Positions 31,786-45,724 of a stretch of 64,000 bases of DNA are shown one piece after another. How positions within the stretch are numbered: position 1 is the stretch's first letter; each line of letters opens with the position of its first letter. The notes beneath the pieces were generated by a model, which worked only from the letters and a program-made list of their open reading frames with translations, was not told where the DNA came from and made no database searches. The position numbers and the translations under genes are program-made. Origin of the DNA: Hysterium pulicare CBS 123377 (Eukaryota > Ascomycota > Dothideomycetes > Hysteriales > Hysteriaceae); NCBI GenBank assembly GCA_000467715.1, contig AJFK01000037.1, positions 85,302 through 149,301 on the forward strand, in the 5' to 3' direction.

Positions 31786-33051
31786 TCACTCAGCGAACTT
31801 CATCACAGACCCATTAGGCTCGCGAGGCTCGCCATTCCCGAGCATATAAGTCCCCTCTTTCTCAAAATGTCTGCTACTTGAATGCCAACTCGGCAGACCC
31901 TCCGGGTCCTCATCCTCGTCCTTGCAACCCCTCCTACAACCTCCAGCTTGTCTCCAGCTCGTGCCCGCCCACTTCATACATCTAGCGTACTCGGCGCACC
32001 TCTCTGTCCTCTTCTTCTTTTGAACAGAGTAATCGTGTAAGGTGCGGCGATCGAGCATGCGTCGCAACGTAATGGTAGCTTTAGCGCAAAAGTCATCGAC
32101 GCCTAACCGATGCATGGATTCGGCTGTGGTTTCTAGAGACTCGAGGTGGTAAAGGATTTCGTCCGAGTCATGAAGCCAGGGTGTTGACGGGAGGCTCTTC
32201 CCTTTAGGGTCTGAGAGTGTGGTTCCGCCCGAGTCGCTGACGGGCGTCAAAGCGACCAAGACCACATCGTCCAGATCCTCGAAGCTGGAATGATTGTTTA
32301 AGTCGTCTTCTAATAGCTGTTTGTTGAGCTCCTGAGTCCCGTATAGTACTATATCCTTCAGCTCCATGAGCAGCTCGAATATCATCCTTCGAGGGATAGG
32401 GCGCTGGTCGAGGAGCGCTTGGATGGAGGGCAGGAATTTGCGGATTATTTCACCGCCGGTGTAGAGGTTCTTGTCGCGGCAGTAGGGCGCATTTTCTGCC
32501 ATTTGGATTTCTATTTTAGACATCTGGCGCGAGACACCGGCTGCGATGTGTCGGACCTGGATGAACGGGTTGTTGGCGGCGGAGGATTGGAGGGACGTGG
32601 GGAGATCTGTTGGACGATATGAGCTTCCATCGGCACGACAATCAAGATGACATAGGAAATAACATTGATCTAGCATAAGATGTGAGGAGAAGATATATAG
32701 AACTGCATGAATACCTGTAAAAAGCGTCTCCCCAGTCAACGCAACGAGCGCCTCAGCTAACTCCTTATCCTTCTCCGCCAACTGTTTTTTCTGCGCCTGC
32801 AAGCTCCTCCATGGCACAACAAATCCTATATTACTCCCGCCAGCCTTGCCAGTTCTCTGGTCTACTGCTTGCGCATCTTCTGCATATGTACCGTTGCTGA
32901 CAACGCCCTTCTTCTTCTTCAAGTCCTTCTTCAAGTCGGTAGGCTGATACTGGAAGGTTAAGAGCAGGTCGTTGTTGTCCTTGGTCGCGCGAAGGTTCTT
33001 CCAGACGGACAGGACCGAGTGCGTGCTGAATATGTGTTGGTAAGGCCCCAT
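31786..33051 (-). CDS. Conserved-looking protein of unknown function
   Basis: Exons 33051-32715 and 32606-31786 give 385 aa. The 108-bp intron (GTATTC...CAACAG) contains no stop, so an unspliced reading would add 36 residues including an unlikely Cys/Leu/Tyr-rich segment. The N-terminus carries a Lys-rich run (DLKKDLKKKKG); a short coiled coil (SLQAQKKQLAEKDKELAEAL) precedes the intron. The middle is helical, and the C-terminal third has a Cys-rich stretch (Cys in RCAEYARCMKW and GGCRRGC). No family is recognised and no signal peptide is seen. Confidence 0.65.
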   Translation of the reverse strand: MGPYQHIFSTHSVLSVWKNLRATKDNNDLLLTFQYQPTDLKKDLKKKKGVVSNGTYAEDAQAVDQRTGKAGGSNIGFVVPWRSLQAQKKQLAEKDKELAEALVALTGETLFTGIHAVLYIFSSHLMLDQCYFLCHLDCRADGSSYRPTDLPTSLQSSAANNPFIQVRHIAAGVSRQMSKIEIQMAENAPYCRDKNLYTGGEIIRKFLPSIQALLDQRPIPRRMIFELLMELKDIVLYGTQELNKQLLEDDLNNHSSFEDLDDVVLVALTPVSDSGGTTLSDPKGKSLPSTPWLHDSDEILYHLESLETTAESMHRLGVDDFCAKATITLRRMLDRRTLHDYSVQKKKRTERCAEYARCMKWAGTSWRQAGGCRRGCKDEDEDPEGLPSWHSSSRHFEKEGTYMLGNGEPREPNGSVMKFAE

Positions 33052-33756
33052 GCTGGGCGGGTCATGGTGAGTTGGGTGTGCAGAGGGTGAATGAGTGAGA
33101 TTCGGAGACGTGGGGTTCTGTTGGCAGCCTGCTTTTGTTTACAAACCCCTGTCAACAGACCTCCGGATGAGTGGTGGGACTGACGTGGTCCCTGCGCTGG
33201 CCCTGCGTTTAGGGCTTCGGATTGCCGATCTTATTGAGCTGCGCATTTATCAGGGTCCCATGGCGTTTGGGGCATGCGATTTGAAACATTCTGAGAATCT
33301 CATGGCGGAAATAGTGTACATTCCCTGAAAGGGGTCGCACTGCGGTTGTCTGGTGTTCTGTAGGCTGATTAGGAAGTCTGAAAGTATTCATGTTGAATTA
33401 CTGGTGGCATCAATCAGATTCAAAACGACACCGGGCTATGGATTTCTTTCCATAGAGCAGTTTGGTGCCTTTGATAGGCCACCGGAAGCCTTACGAAGCA
33501 GTGAAGCTCATGCGCCTTCATCTATTCAAGACAACATGACCCCCTATCCATAGCCGTTTACCCCTAAATCTTATGTTACAGTTTCCACGAATATCATTCC
33601 AATCCATTGATGATTATACAAAATTCAAGGTACAGTACCGCCAAAGCTTCATATGCTGTGCATGCGTATACGCCGAAAAACACCAGGAGTTATGCAACGC
33701 TTTGACGTACCGACATTAAAGCGTGATAATCATGAAAATATTGACCATCCTCGTAC
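33052..33756. other. Gene-free spacer
   Basis: It lies between the 5' end of the unknown gene and the 3' end of the PP5 gene. Short frames on both strands are not supported. Confidence 0.5.
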
Positions 33757-35394
33757 TTAGATGAGCCCCATTAGGCCGTTTGCCGCATACTGCATCGGCT
33801 TGACGTTTGGATGCGGTACGGCCTCGAACTTTGTATAATTGAGTTTGTAGTCCGGTCCAATCTTGATAAAGGCGCCCTTGTTGCCAGTGCTGTCGCAGTA
33901 ATGAGGAGCTGAGAAGACGGTGATGCAGCGACCATCATGCTCGACTTCATAGCCTTCCATACGAACTTCGTGACTTCGAATAACAGCTTCAAGTCCGTTG
34001 GCTTCGCAAAACCGTTTTGTGACATCTGGACCAAATTGTAGACCAACGCCGCGCTTGCTAGGTCCACGTCCAGGTGTTGTTTGGGGATCCGTCCACAGCA
34101 TTTCCATCATGAGGCCAGACTGACCCGGTTGCCGCTGCTTGAATCGGTTCAGTTTTCGAACATCATCGAGGTTTACTGCGTCATCGGAGAACAGTCCACC
34201 ATGCAGAACGAAGTATTTCTTGCCGATGAGTGTTGCAAGGGGCAGAGCGGAGAATGATTCTGAGAACAACTTGAAAACTCGTTCTGTGTATTTGGCACGA
34301 CACTCTCCTTCAAAGCCGTACATTCGGTTCATGTCATCTGTCTCATGGTTTCCGCGATTTAGGAAGAAAGATGTGGGATATAACCATTTGTATGCGTAGA
34401 GGGTGAGGGCAACTTCGGTGGACCACGAACCTCTATCGACAAAGTCGCCGTTGAAGAGGAAGGAATTTGTCGCGCTGGGTTTCCCTGCAAGCCGGAAGAT
34501 TTCGAGAAGATCGAAGAATTGACCTGGACGGAGTTAGATCGCGATCGTTGAACATCTGGAGCGGAATAGGATTTGAGCGGGGCAAAGGGGATTGACATAC
34601 CATGAGTATCGCCACAAACCGTGATCTCGTGCTCGTGTTCAACATCCACCTCCACCATGGTAGGCTCCTTCTTAACAATCTCCATGACCTCCAGAATAAT
34701 CTGGAACACATATTTCTTGGGTATCTTCTTCCCATCTTTGAATCGCTGAATCATGTCCTCGACGAACTCAACAGTCATCTCCTTGTCCAGTTTCATGCCA
34801 TCGTATGATGCATCCACTGACATCGAGTCAATATCCAGTCCCTCGGCTGCCGACGGAGCATCCTCGATTTCGATTGCCTTGAGGAAAGCATCGCGCTTCA
34901 CCACCTTGTCACACTCTGCCATGCGCAATTTAGCGGCTTGGTCATTGGGGGCTTTCTTAACGACCAACTTCCAGTCGCGCAGGGCCTCTCGGTGGTGTAA
35001 GATGGCAGTGTTCGCAGAGGCGCGGCGATAATAGGCCTGGTGGACGGATAATAAGCAACGTGAATGTCAAAAGGCAACACGAGGAGTAATGGAAAGGTAA
35101 GGAATACCTTGACATTGTTGGGATCAATTTCAAGCGCTTTGTTAGCATCGAGAATAGCCAGGCCGTACGATTCCAACTTGATGTTGGCCTGTAGAGAGCC
35201 GTTAGCGATGGTCGCGTGGATGCATGAAAGTAGGCTGGACGCACTTGCGCTCGGTTCGTGTAGAATGATGGTTCCTGGTCGTACTTCTCGATAGCTTTAG
35301 TATAAAAGTCGACCGCTGCGGCCCAGTCTTGAGCCTTGAAGGCTGCATTGCCCTTATTTTTGAGCTCTGTTGCCTCCTCGTGTGATGTCGGCAT
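33757..35394 (-). CDS. ppt1: Serine/threonine protein phosphatase 5 (TPR-PP2A-type)
   Basis: Exons 35394-35245, 35188-35108, 35036-34601 and 34523-33757 give 477 aa, the usual PP5 length. All introns are 56-77 bp with clear borders (for example GTATGTC...CCAG at 34600-34524). N-terminal TPR repeats are visible: ATELKNKGNAAFKAQDWAAA, then a second with YGLAILDANKALEIDPNN. The phosphatase core has GDTHGQFFDL, GDFVDRG, the metal-binding GNHE and SAPHYCDSTGNKGAFI. The start is the ATG before PTSHEEA. PP5 is regulated by Hsp90 binding to the TPR and acts on chaperone clients and stress kinases in cytoplasm and nucleus. The gene is divergent from spt4. Confidence 0.96.
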
Positions 35395-35956
35395 TTTGGC
35401 GATGATGTAGGTGCGGAAGCGACAGCTTTTGTAAGTAGCGAACGAGGGGGCAAGAGAGGTATAAGCAGATGAAAAGCAGACTGATGTAGGAAGTGGGAAA
35501 GAACTTGCTAATGGCCGAGCAAGGAGCAAGCTAAAGGAAGACTCGAGAAGGCCGAGTAGTGAAATGTAGGTTGCACGAATACCTATCAAACTTCGTTTCG
35601 CCTATGATGATGCTTTCCGATGCCTAACCTAAAATAGCTACCTAAGTACTCGAATGATCTGACTTCTATAGAAACGTAAATCTATACACGGAAGATGAAA
35701 AGAATACTTGAGACTCTCTAGTGAGGTAAATTAATGTGAATTGCGATACAAAAATGAAATTAAGAATCATAGACGCACAAAGGAGCGATGATTGGCCTGG
35801 CAAAACCTCGGTCACTTACTGTATAGTTTCCGAGTGGCTGACAAAGGAATTCAAAACCATCACCGCTTTCAAGAGAATCGGAATATCAAAGCGCAAACAA
35901 CCTCGCACAGCACCCCCTCCCACATTCCCGCTCCTCTCCTCTCCAACGCACCCAAA
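35395..35956. promoter_or_regulatory. Divergent promoter region of ppt1 and spt4
   Basis: 562 bp between two divergent housekeeping genes. No specific site is assigned. Confidence 0.5.
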
Positions 35957-36455
35957 ATGTCCCAAACCAACTTCATCCCCACAAACCAATACCGCAATAT
36001 GCGCGCCTGCATGATCTGCAGCATCGTCCGCACAACACAGCAATTCATGACCTCCGGCTGTCCCAACTGCGAAGCCTTCCTCGAAATGACCAGCAACATG
36101 GACGTCATCCAAGAAGTCACGAGCCAGGTGTTCGACGGCCTGATCACGGTCTCCGACACGAGCAGGAGCTGGGTCGCTAGGTATCAGCGGCTTGAGGGGT
36201 ACGTACCGGGGGTTTATGCTGTGCAGGTTGAGGGCGTGGTGAGTTTATATGTTTGAGGTTGGGAGGTTTGAGGGGGTTTTGGCTGATTTTTGGGTCTAGT
36301 TGCCTGATGATGTGATTTCGGCGGCGGAGGCGGCGGGGGTTACTTATATCCCGTAAGTTGAGTCCTACTTTGTGCTATATATAAAAGGGTTGGTTTTAAC
36401 ATATATATCCAGTCGGGATGGAAGCGCCAACGAGGCTTCTTTGCCGGTCGAATGA
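35957..36455 (+). CDS. spt4: Transcription elongation factor Spt4
   Basis: Exons 35957-36238, 36300-36352 and 36413-36455 give 125 aa. Introns (61 bp, GTGAGT...TCTAG; 60 bp, GTAAGT...CCAG) restore the conserved C-terminus LPDDVISAAEAAGVTYIPRD. The N-terminal zinc finger has Cys in RACMICSIVRT and GCPNCEAFL (C-x2-C...C-x2-C). The central block (TSQVFDGLITV, then SWVARYQRLEGYVPGVYAV) is diagnostic. Spt4 binds Spt5 to form the DSIF complex, which travels with RNA polymerase II. Length is slightly above yeast Spt4 (about 102 aa), as usual in filamentous fungi. Confidence 0.95.
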
Positions 36456-37055
36456 TACCACGGGGACGATCCAGATATTGATTGCTTTTCTGAAAATATT
36501 GGTTGTGCTGTATGCACTTCAAGCGATGGTGTTGGGGTTATTGAGCATACTTTATGGAGTTATACTGCCTTTCTAATTGGGGCTATTCACACGATGGGCT
36601 GGCTTAGCTGGAAAGGTGGGACATGTCAGCGCACAGATACTTGCGTACGGAATTGGTGAGGGACCTCGATTTTGTAGCAACCTTCTGGAATTGCATGCAT
36701 GACTCGTAAGAAAACAAAGAAATAAAAAGAACTCCTCTTCGAATCGTTGACAAGGGTATCTTGAGGAGCCCTAGAGGCCCGGAAATTGTCTCCGGCAGTA
36801 ATAGATGACATTGTTTAAAGACTCAAAGTTTCACGTATGTGACTAGTTTATGGACCAAAATTGAAGAAGAAGAGGCCATAACAGCCATCTGAAATTCGGG
36901 GTATCTAAAGGTTCCGACCTTCATAAGTACGCCATTGAATATGCAAAACCATCCTATGCAGAGAGGTACGCCGATGCATTATCCCAGTTCATGACGCCAA
37001 TTCATGACAAGCCACCCAGAAGTACGACGCCCAAGCCCGAAAAAAAGGAAATTGC
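36456..37055. other. Spacer between convergent genes
   Basis: 600 bp between the ends of spt4 and mid1; no coding frame supported. Confidence 0.5.
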
Positions 37056-39204
37056 TCAAAACATAAGTAGAGCGACAAAGATGACCATGTAAGCAAGACC
37101 CAAGGGTGCAGAGTTGTTGACCGCTTCGCCCGTCACTGTATTCACGTGGAACACTCCCGGGTAATTGCACTGAAGTTTGGAAGGATCCGGATCGCGAGCA
37201 GCATAGCTCATGGCGAGGTTCTTGCCTGTAGGACACGAGAACTGCAACTTGGCCGGGCAGCTACGGACCAAAGCGTAGCACAGGTCGTCACAAGGTAAAA
37301 CTTCGTTGTATGGACCAGGCTTGATGACGTTATCGATAAGGGGATTGCGAGAAGTGTTGTAGCCAAGTCGACTTGTGAGGTTGGCTTGCGCTACATTTTT
37401 GGTATTGTTGATGAAATCAGCAGCAATGTTCCGTGGCAGTAGCGAGGGCGTCGTTGAAGAGTAATCCTCGCACCGAGGGATCAGTACACTGCAAAGCCAG
37501 GATTTGTAGTCATTGGCACAGTCCGTGCAGTTCTTGGCGAGAGAATATTGCGCAGTTCCTGTTGTATTGCAAGCAATCTGGGCGAGACTCTTCGTAAAAT
37601 TCGCGTAGTAGTCTTGGGCCTGGGTGTCGTAGAGGTTGGCAAGCCCAGTAGCGTTCCAAGCGGGATTCGAGGGTACTGCATACGCAACGCTGCTACAAAA
37701 GCTGAGGTTGTAGAGTAGTTGGCAGTTTCCATCTGTAGTAATGATTAGCCTAATACTCGCTTTTTATAAATTCGCTCCAGTGGCACGTACCAGATTTAGT
37801 GTTGAAGGTCATCTGTTGCCAAACCTCCCCTCCGCCTCCAACAACCGCATTCCCTTCTACATCCAGGGAATCGGTTGTGCCATTGCCATTCATAGTCAAG
37901 AAAGCAGAATAACTAGAGCTTGCGTTGAGGCCTTCGATATGAAATAGTTGCTTTGGTCGACTCCCCTCTCCCCACTTTGTCATCCCGGAGGCGATCTGTA
38001 AGTCCGCGGCATCAAACTGTTGTTGAAGTCCACAGAGAGATTTCTCCAGGCCTTGAACAGCCGAATTGTTCTCATTGAAGGCATACAGTGTGAAAGGCGT
38101 ACCCATACCCATCCATTTGTCATTTACTCCTTGTGATGAATTCTCGCTTGTCAGGTTATGGGTAACGAGTAGCGCAGAATGCGTGTCCGTATCAACGAGA
38201 TATGCAAAGGACGAAGTACCGTTATAGCTGTGATATGAGCGATCAATGGAAGCCGCCACCTCAAAATGATAATTGCCAGAATAGCTGGGTGGCAGTGGTG
38301 GAGCATAGATGCCAATATTGACATTTGAGTTCGCCGTGAAATTGAAGCCAACAAAGCCAGCGTCAAATGAGATAGGTGAGGCTACGAGACCTTGATCCGA
38401 GTCGGGTCCGGGCTTCTGGTTTCCGGACGAAGTTGAAACGTAGAGTGTAAGCTGCGGTGGAGGACCAGACACAGTTCCGTTGGCGGTAGGCTGGCGACAA
38501 GTATTCACGGATAAGTAGACTTGATGTCCGGCCTGTCTCTTTGTGAAGGCCTCGTTATCATCTTCAAATGCGCGTTCGTCCCGCTTCAGATCGCCGGAGG
38601 AGTTGTGGTCGGGTCGCTGGGATTCAGACTTGTCGGACATCTCTGTTTGTTTGCCAGAAGGGTCTATTGGGCTGACACCAAGCTCATTGTTGTGTTTGTG
38701 CAGTCCTCCCGGATCAGCGTTGTCTACGGCAGACTCAACTCTATCATTCGACTGAAGATTCGGGCTTCTACCATCCAGAGAAGATGGAAGGCCGGCCCCT
38801 GGACTGGCATGCTTTCCTTCGATTTCGGACTGCGCAAAGAGAAAGTTATGGGTCGAACCAGGATTGAGGTCCATGGGCATTTTGACATTATTCGTGAGAG
38901 AATCGACCCCGTCAGCGGCTCTACCGATTATGCTCCGACCGAACTGAGGAAATTCCGGCTCATACTGCGCATCCTCGAGGCTATCGTCAAGATCAAGACC
39001 CTGTAGATCTCCAACCAGGCCAGGGTGATATTGGGGTGACGACGGACGGCCCGCATAGTTGCTCTGGTGGTAAATGTTGATTTCAGCAGCTTCGGCCCAG
39101 ACCGTATGCCATGGAGACCTCACCCAGATTGCTAGGACGAAAACCAACGCCATGATGCAGGCGAAAAGGCGCCTCTGCAACGGCGTCAATTCTGGAATCT
39201 GCAT
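37056..39204 (-). CDS. mid1: Mid1, regulatory subunit of the plasma-membrane calcium channel
   Basis: Exons 39204-37791 and 37732-37056 give 696 aa; the 58-bp intron (GTACGT...CTACAG) is phase 1. The N-terminus has a hydrophobic segment (RLFACIMALVFVLAIWV, residues 12-28) serving as signal or anchor. Many N-glycosylation sequons follow. The C-terminal half is Cys-rich with the Mid1 pattern: CQLLYNLSFCSSVAYAVP, NCTDCANDYKSWLCSVLIPR, and PCDDLCYALVRSCPA. The extreme C-terminus is hydrophobic (LGLAYMVIFVALLMF), which may be a membrane or GPI-type signal. Mid1 works with the channel Cch1 in calcium uptake under mating, membrane or ER stress. Confidence 0.94.
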
Positions 39205-40188
39205 TGTGAATATCGTGTGTTAGTTGAGCGATCTTGAGGCGCACGGAGGCGCAGGATCCCCCTGAGGTTGTGCCAATGAGAGAAGCTGGTAGTCGTCCGC
39301 CTCCAGACGCTCCCGTGCCTCGGTTCAGAGGGATGTACCGGATGCGGAATCGAACAGCGATCGTGGTTGGTGAGTGTTGTGGTGTAGAAAGAAAAGTTGA
39401 TGGAAGTGCTGATGAAAGCTCCGAGGACGTTGCCAAGCCAAGGGTTTCAGCCCTATGCGGTAAGTTTCATGGAGGGGCCCGAAGACATGGATGTGGAAGC
39501 ACCATCAACCACAAGATTTGTCGAATACTCCTGTACGACTTCATGTTTCCCAGATAGAGATCCATGAGTTGTGTCATCCTCGGCTCGGATGCACTGCAGG
39601 TAACGTCGAGGAATTGCAGCTGTACCAGATGAGAAGTCACGCCTGCAGCGACAAACCCCATGGCCATGGATACGAATCTGCACCTAGACTTGCTGACCAC
39701 CTCGACGATTTGGAAACATATATAAAGCATCGAGGACAGCCTCAGTTTGATCTATGTACTCCTCACGGGATACGAGTCTTAATTGCAGGATCTATGGCTT
39801 CGACGACTGGCCCGGGTGGCAGCACTAACGAAGCGCAAAGACTGACAGAGCAAACAGACATCAAGGAACATATATATATACGGACAAGTGCTGATAACAG
39901 AGACAGGATATGCATATGATCTTATCTGGACTCCTATCGGTTGCGGCTCGATATGTATGTACACCACTAATACCAGCATTCATCCCAGCTACTGCCAGCA
40001 CGAAGCCGAACCTAGGGCCGATAGCCGTGGTACAAATGAAACGTACGCCTCAAGAAATGCAGTTAGCCGTCGTCTAAGATCTTCTAGAATGTTTATCAAG
40101 AGCCAGCCGAGGTCTATGCGGGAAGCCAACAAGTTCTACACAACACCAAACACCAGATGCGGGGGAACGAGCAAACCTATTTCAATCC
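39205..40188. other. Gene-free spacer
   Basis: About 1 kb between mid1 (5' side) and the acyl-CoA synthetase 3' end. A short (TA) run lies near 39870-39880. Overlapping open frames on both strands lack recognisable features. Confidence 0.5.
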
Positions 40189-42570
40189 TTACAACTTTGC
40201 CCTCACCTTACCACTCGCCTCCTCTTTCAAGGCTTCTTCATACAATTGATCCAGATCGTCGCGGAATTTCTTCGCTGTCTGCGGACGCTTGAGCTTGAGC
40301 CTACAATTGTTCTGGTCAGCTTCCTACCACCAAAAAAAGTGCCGATAGCAGATGCGGCAGGAGACATAGGAGGGAGATACTCACGTAGGAGTCAAGAGCT
40401 GATTCTCAATGGTGAACGGATCGATAAACAATCTGATCGCTTTCACCCTTTCGTAGCTGTTGAACTTGTTCTTACGTGCAACCTTTTCTAGGTCCTTCAG
40501 AGCAGCCTTGACAACCTTGGGGTTTTGCGCTGCTTGTTTCAGTTTCTCTACATCAGTCGGCTTAATGTCCTCTCCAAGAATCTTGCTGGCGAATGCTGAG
40601 AAACCATCAGGCGCTATACCAAACAGGCCGACGAGGAAGCTTTGATGCGAGTCACCATGGACGTATGCGATTTGCATCCATCCACAGTTAGCAAGAAATA
40701 CGTTCTCAATGCGCTCGGGGGATATATATTCGCCCTGCGCTAGCTTTAGAACATTCTTTCTGCGGTCAATTATCTTAAATCGTCCCAACTCATCCACCGA
40801 GCAGATATCGCCAGTATGGAACCAGCCGTCTACGTCTATAGCCTTGGCAGTCTCCTCTGGGTTCCGGAAGTACTCGCGGAACAGGGTTTTGCTACGGATG
40901 AGAAGCTCGCCTCGTGGGTGTGGTTTGTCTGTGCTGAGATATTCCATATCCGGTACATCGAGGAGACAAACCTCATTGCTCGGAGCAACAGCACCGCAAT
41001 TGCCAGCGGAGAAATCCCCCTCAATTTGTGCCAAAGATACAGCATATGTCTCGGTCAAGCCATACCCTTGCAAGAAATGGTTGCCAAATACTACTCGGAG
41101 AAATTGGTGCAGCTGGGGATCCAAGGGAGCCGAACCGGATACCATTGTTTTACATCTATCAAGACCGAAGGCTGAGACCACCTTGCGCGACCATACACGG
41201 TCATACAAGGCATGCTTATTGGAAGGAGACTCCGGATTCTTGAGCGAAGCAAGCTTGGTCGAGACTACATGTCGCGATAAAGCTCCCTTGAAGCCTGATT
41301 GTTGTACCGTGGCCTCTTTAATTGCAGTTCCGAACCGATTATAAAGGCGAGGCACAGCCGGAAAGGTCGTTGGCCGCAGAACCTTCATGTCATCAACGAG
41401 CTCGGCGATATTGCCGTGGAAATAACCGATCGCCGAACCCGCCATTAACGCTGTATGCTCACCGACTCTTTGGTAGATATGTGCCAATGGAAGGAAGGAT
41501 AATATGACCTGTTTGGGCGTTGTCCCCATGATGACAAGACTCGAATTGGTCGCAGCAGTTGCGTTCGCATGCGTCAATGTAACGCCTTTTGGATCTCCCG
41601 TCGTTCCGCTCGTATAATTGATAGTTATAATATCCTCTGGCTTTGGAGGGTTGTAAGATAGCGGCGATTGCTCCCCTATAGCCTCAACATCTCCAATATA
41701 GTGAATGGTCACTCCCATATCGTTGGCCAGTGAGTTGAGGATCTCGCCCTTGGATTGTCCAGGCTGTTCTCCCGCTGATATAGGATCAAGAACGATTATC
41801 AACTTCAATGTCGGCAACCTTGGTTTCAGCTTCAGGAGAGCTGTAACATGGCTTAGAGATGTTACGACGCAGTTCAACGAGGCGTGATTGATAATATACT
41901 CCGTCGTATCCGGGCCAAGGGTATCATAGATGGAAACCGAGAATAACCCTTGCGACATGCAGGCAAGATCTATAGCCACATAGTCAGTCTTTCTCCACTC
42001 ACATATACTCTAGGGGCAAAGGATATCCATACCAGTAATCTGCCATTCAGGGCGGTTCTGGCACCATAACCCAATACCATATTGAGTATCCGTTACGCCA
42101 ATCCCCTTATGCAAATGTACTAATCCTGCTCCTAAGTTTGCTCTTCGCTTTTGTATAGTTTCATAATCTTCCCATTGATATTGTCCGAATGTTTTCGTTA
42201 CGGGGTCATAAGGTCGTAGTCCGAGGCATCTGTTCTTTGGGTATCGGGCAGCTACACGAAACATTAGACTTATCCCTATGCTGCTATAGTTGTAGGAGCA
42301 ACGTACCTGCTGCTTCAAAGGCTTCATGCGCTGTCGTTATCTGCAACATAGACCCGTCAGTTCATATCCACACACCAAGTCTCTGTTATTCCCACTTACA
42401 GCAGGATCTAAGGTCGACATCAACTCGTCCTGAAATCTCCAATGTCTATACACAGCACTGCGCCCTTCGGCCTTCGACCCAGGCAGAGGAACACTGTACG
42501 GCTGTCCCTTAGGCGGAGGCTTCGCCAATTCCTGCGCCCGCTCTATCGACAAGCTATTCGACGAGAACAT
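40189..42570 (-). CDS. FAA2: Peroxisomal long-chain acyl-CoA synthetase (Faa2-like)
   Basis: Five exons, 42570-42400, 42340-42307, 42251-42033, 41969-40385 and 40300-40189, give 706 aa. The second exon is only 34 bp. Borders are clear, for example GTAAGT at 42399 and GTGAGT at 40384. The AMP-binding core has the P-loop TINYTSGTTGDPKGVTLTH, the QGYGLTETYAV motif, and the HTGDICSVDELGRFKIIDRR signature followed by KNVLKLAQGEYI. The last exon ends in V-R-A-K-L; AKL fits the peroxisomal targeting signal PTS1, so activation of fatty acids for beta-oxidation in the peroxisome is likely. A frame that ignores the last intron would stop at 40381 and lose this signal. The N-terminus (KPPPKGQPYSVPLPGS) matches fungal Faa2-type enzymes. 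Confidence 0.93.
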
Positions 42571-43785
42571 CTTCCTTCCTCTTCCTCAAGGAGCCTGAAA
42601 ACGGCGAAATCGAAGCTGTTGTCAAGCTTCGTCAGTGGCGGAAACGGTGGTTGTCGTTGCAACAAGCAAGGCAGGCCCAAATCGAAGGTGGTAAGGCGGA
42701 ACAAAGGATGACCCGAAGGAGAAACGCAGTGTACGAACTGTTTCATCTCGCCCAGTCAGTCAGTTGGCTCTTTCGAGAAAGGTAAACGCAGCTCTGTCGG
42801 CGAAGCCGAAGGAATACTCACGCTCGTGATTTGCAGGGCAGGGCTTAGCACGCCACAACTCAGCTTGCAGTTGGCGGGGGCGGGGAGTATGCTGAACAAC
42901 AAAAGCTCCAATAAATACTATGCAGAATGTTGTAAAAGTCGAAGAGAAAGCTTTCCAAGAGGTAACGTGGGTAAAGTAATTAAGAAGTTCTCGTAAGGAG
43001 ATTGTTACGAAAAGACCCTCGAGTCTGCTGGCTCCACAGCTCTCTGGCCAAAAAAGCTGCTGCTGCTGCGGTGTTAGGCTACGCGAACATGCCTCGGTAC
43101 GACATGGGTACAGCTAAATTCATGCTGCTCCTACGACAGCCAAGGAATCGCGGAACGGATCTTCTTCAATTGTATCGAAGTCCGAGATTGGGCATCGCAA
43201 CAGCAATCCATATACAAGCTGCGGCCGTAATTCGCAAGCTGCTTCCTGAAATGGTGAACTGGAGTGTATAGGGGGCTTCTGCACATGCCCTTGAAACAAG
43301 TCACATAGAGGAGTTGCTCTGTGCAGATTCACGCAGCTCCGTTCATGATGATGGCTTGCACGCGCTTTCACATGCGCCAGATGCAGGCATGGGGATTCCC
43401 AGATCCCGATCGCCGCTGTCCTTTCTTTGCAGGCACGGGGCCTAAACGCCACGCCCGCAATGCCACATGCCATGCGCTATGCGCTGATGAGATCGTCGTT
43501 TTGCCGGAACGCCGGATCGTGCTGGTTGACGTTAGAGACTGCGACGGTGCGCAATCACGAGATGCTTGCTGGTTTTGGGACGCTGTTCGCACGAGATGCA
43601 AGCTGCTCCACAAGTTATTTTGTTCCGAGGTGTTTCGAGTGCGTGTGCATGTGAGGAGATGCGTGGGTGATTAGAAGCGCACCCGAAGTTCAATAACAAA
43701 TACAGAAGAAAGCAATTATATGCGTTGGAACTAGGTATCTATGTATCAATTTCTTCACTTTCACTCAGTCAACAGTTCCAGCCTC
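42571..43785. other. Gene-free spacer
   Basis: 1.2 kb upstream of the acyl-CoA synthetase and downstream of the sulfhydrylase. The part at 43320-43670 is GC-rich and open on both strands, which appears to be composition. No coding frame is supported. Confidence 0.5.

Positions 43786-45724
<1,939 letters not shown>

Noticed and set aside
43321-43674. 117-codon frames on both strands with several Cys and His
   Set aside because: The frames on the two strands overlap, the sequence is GC-rich, and the Cys/His spacing fits no zinc finger.
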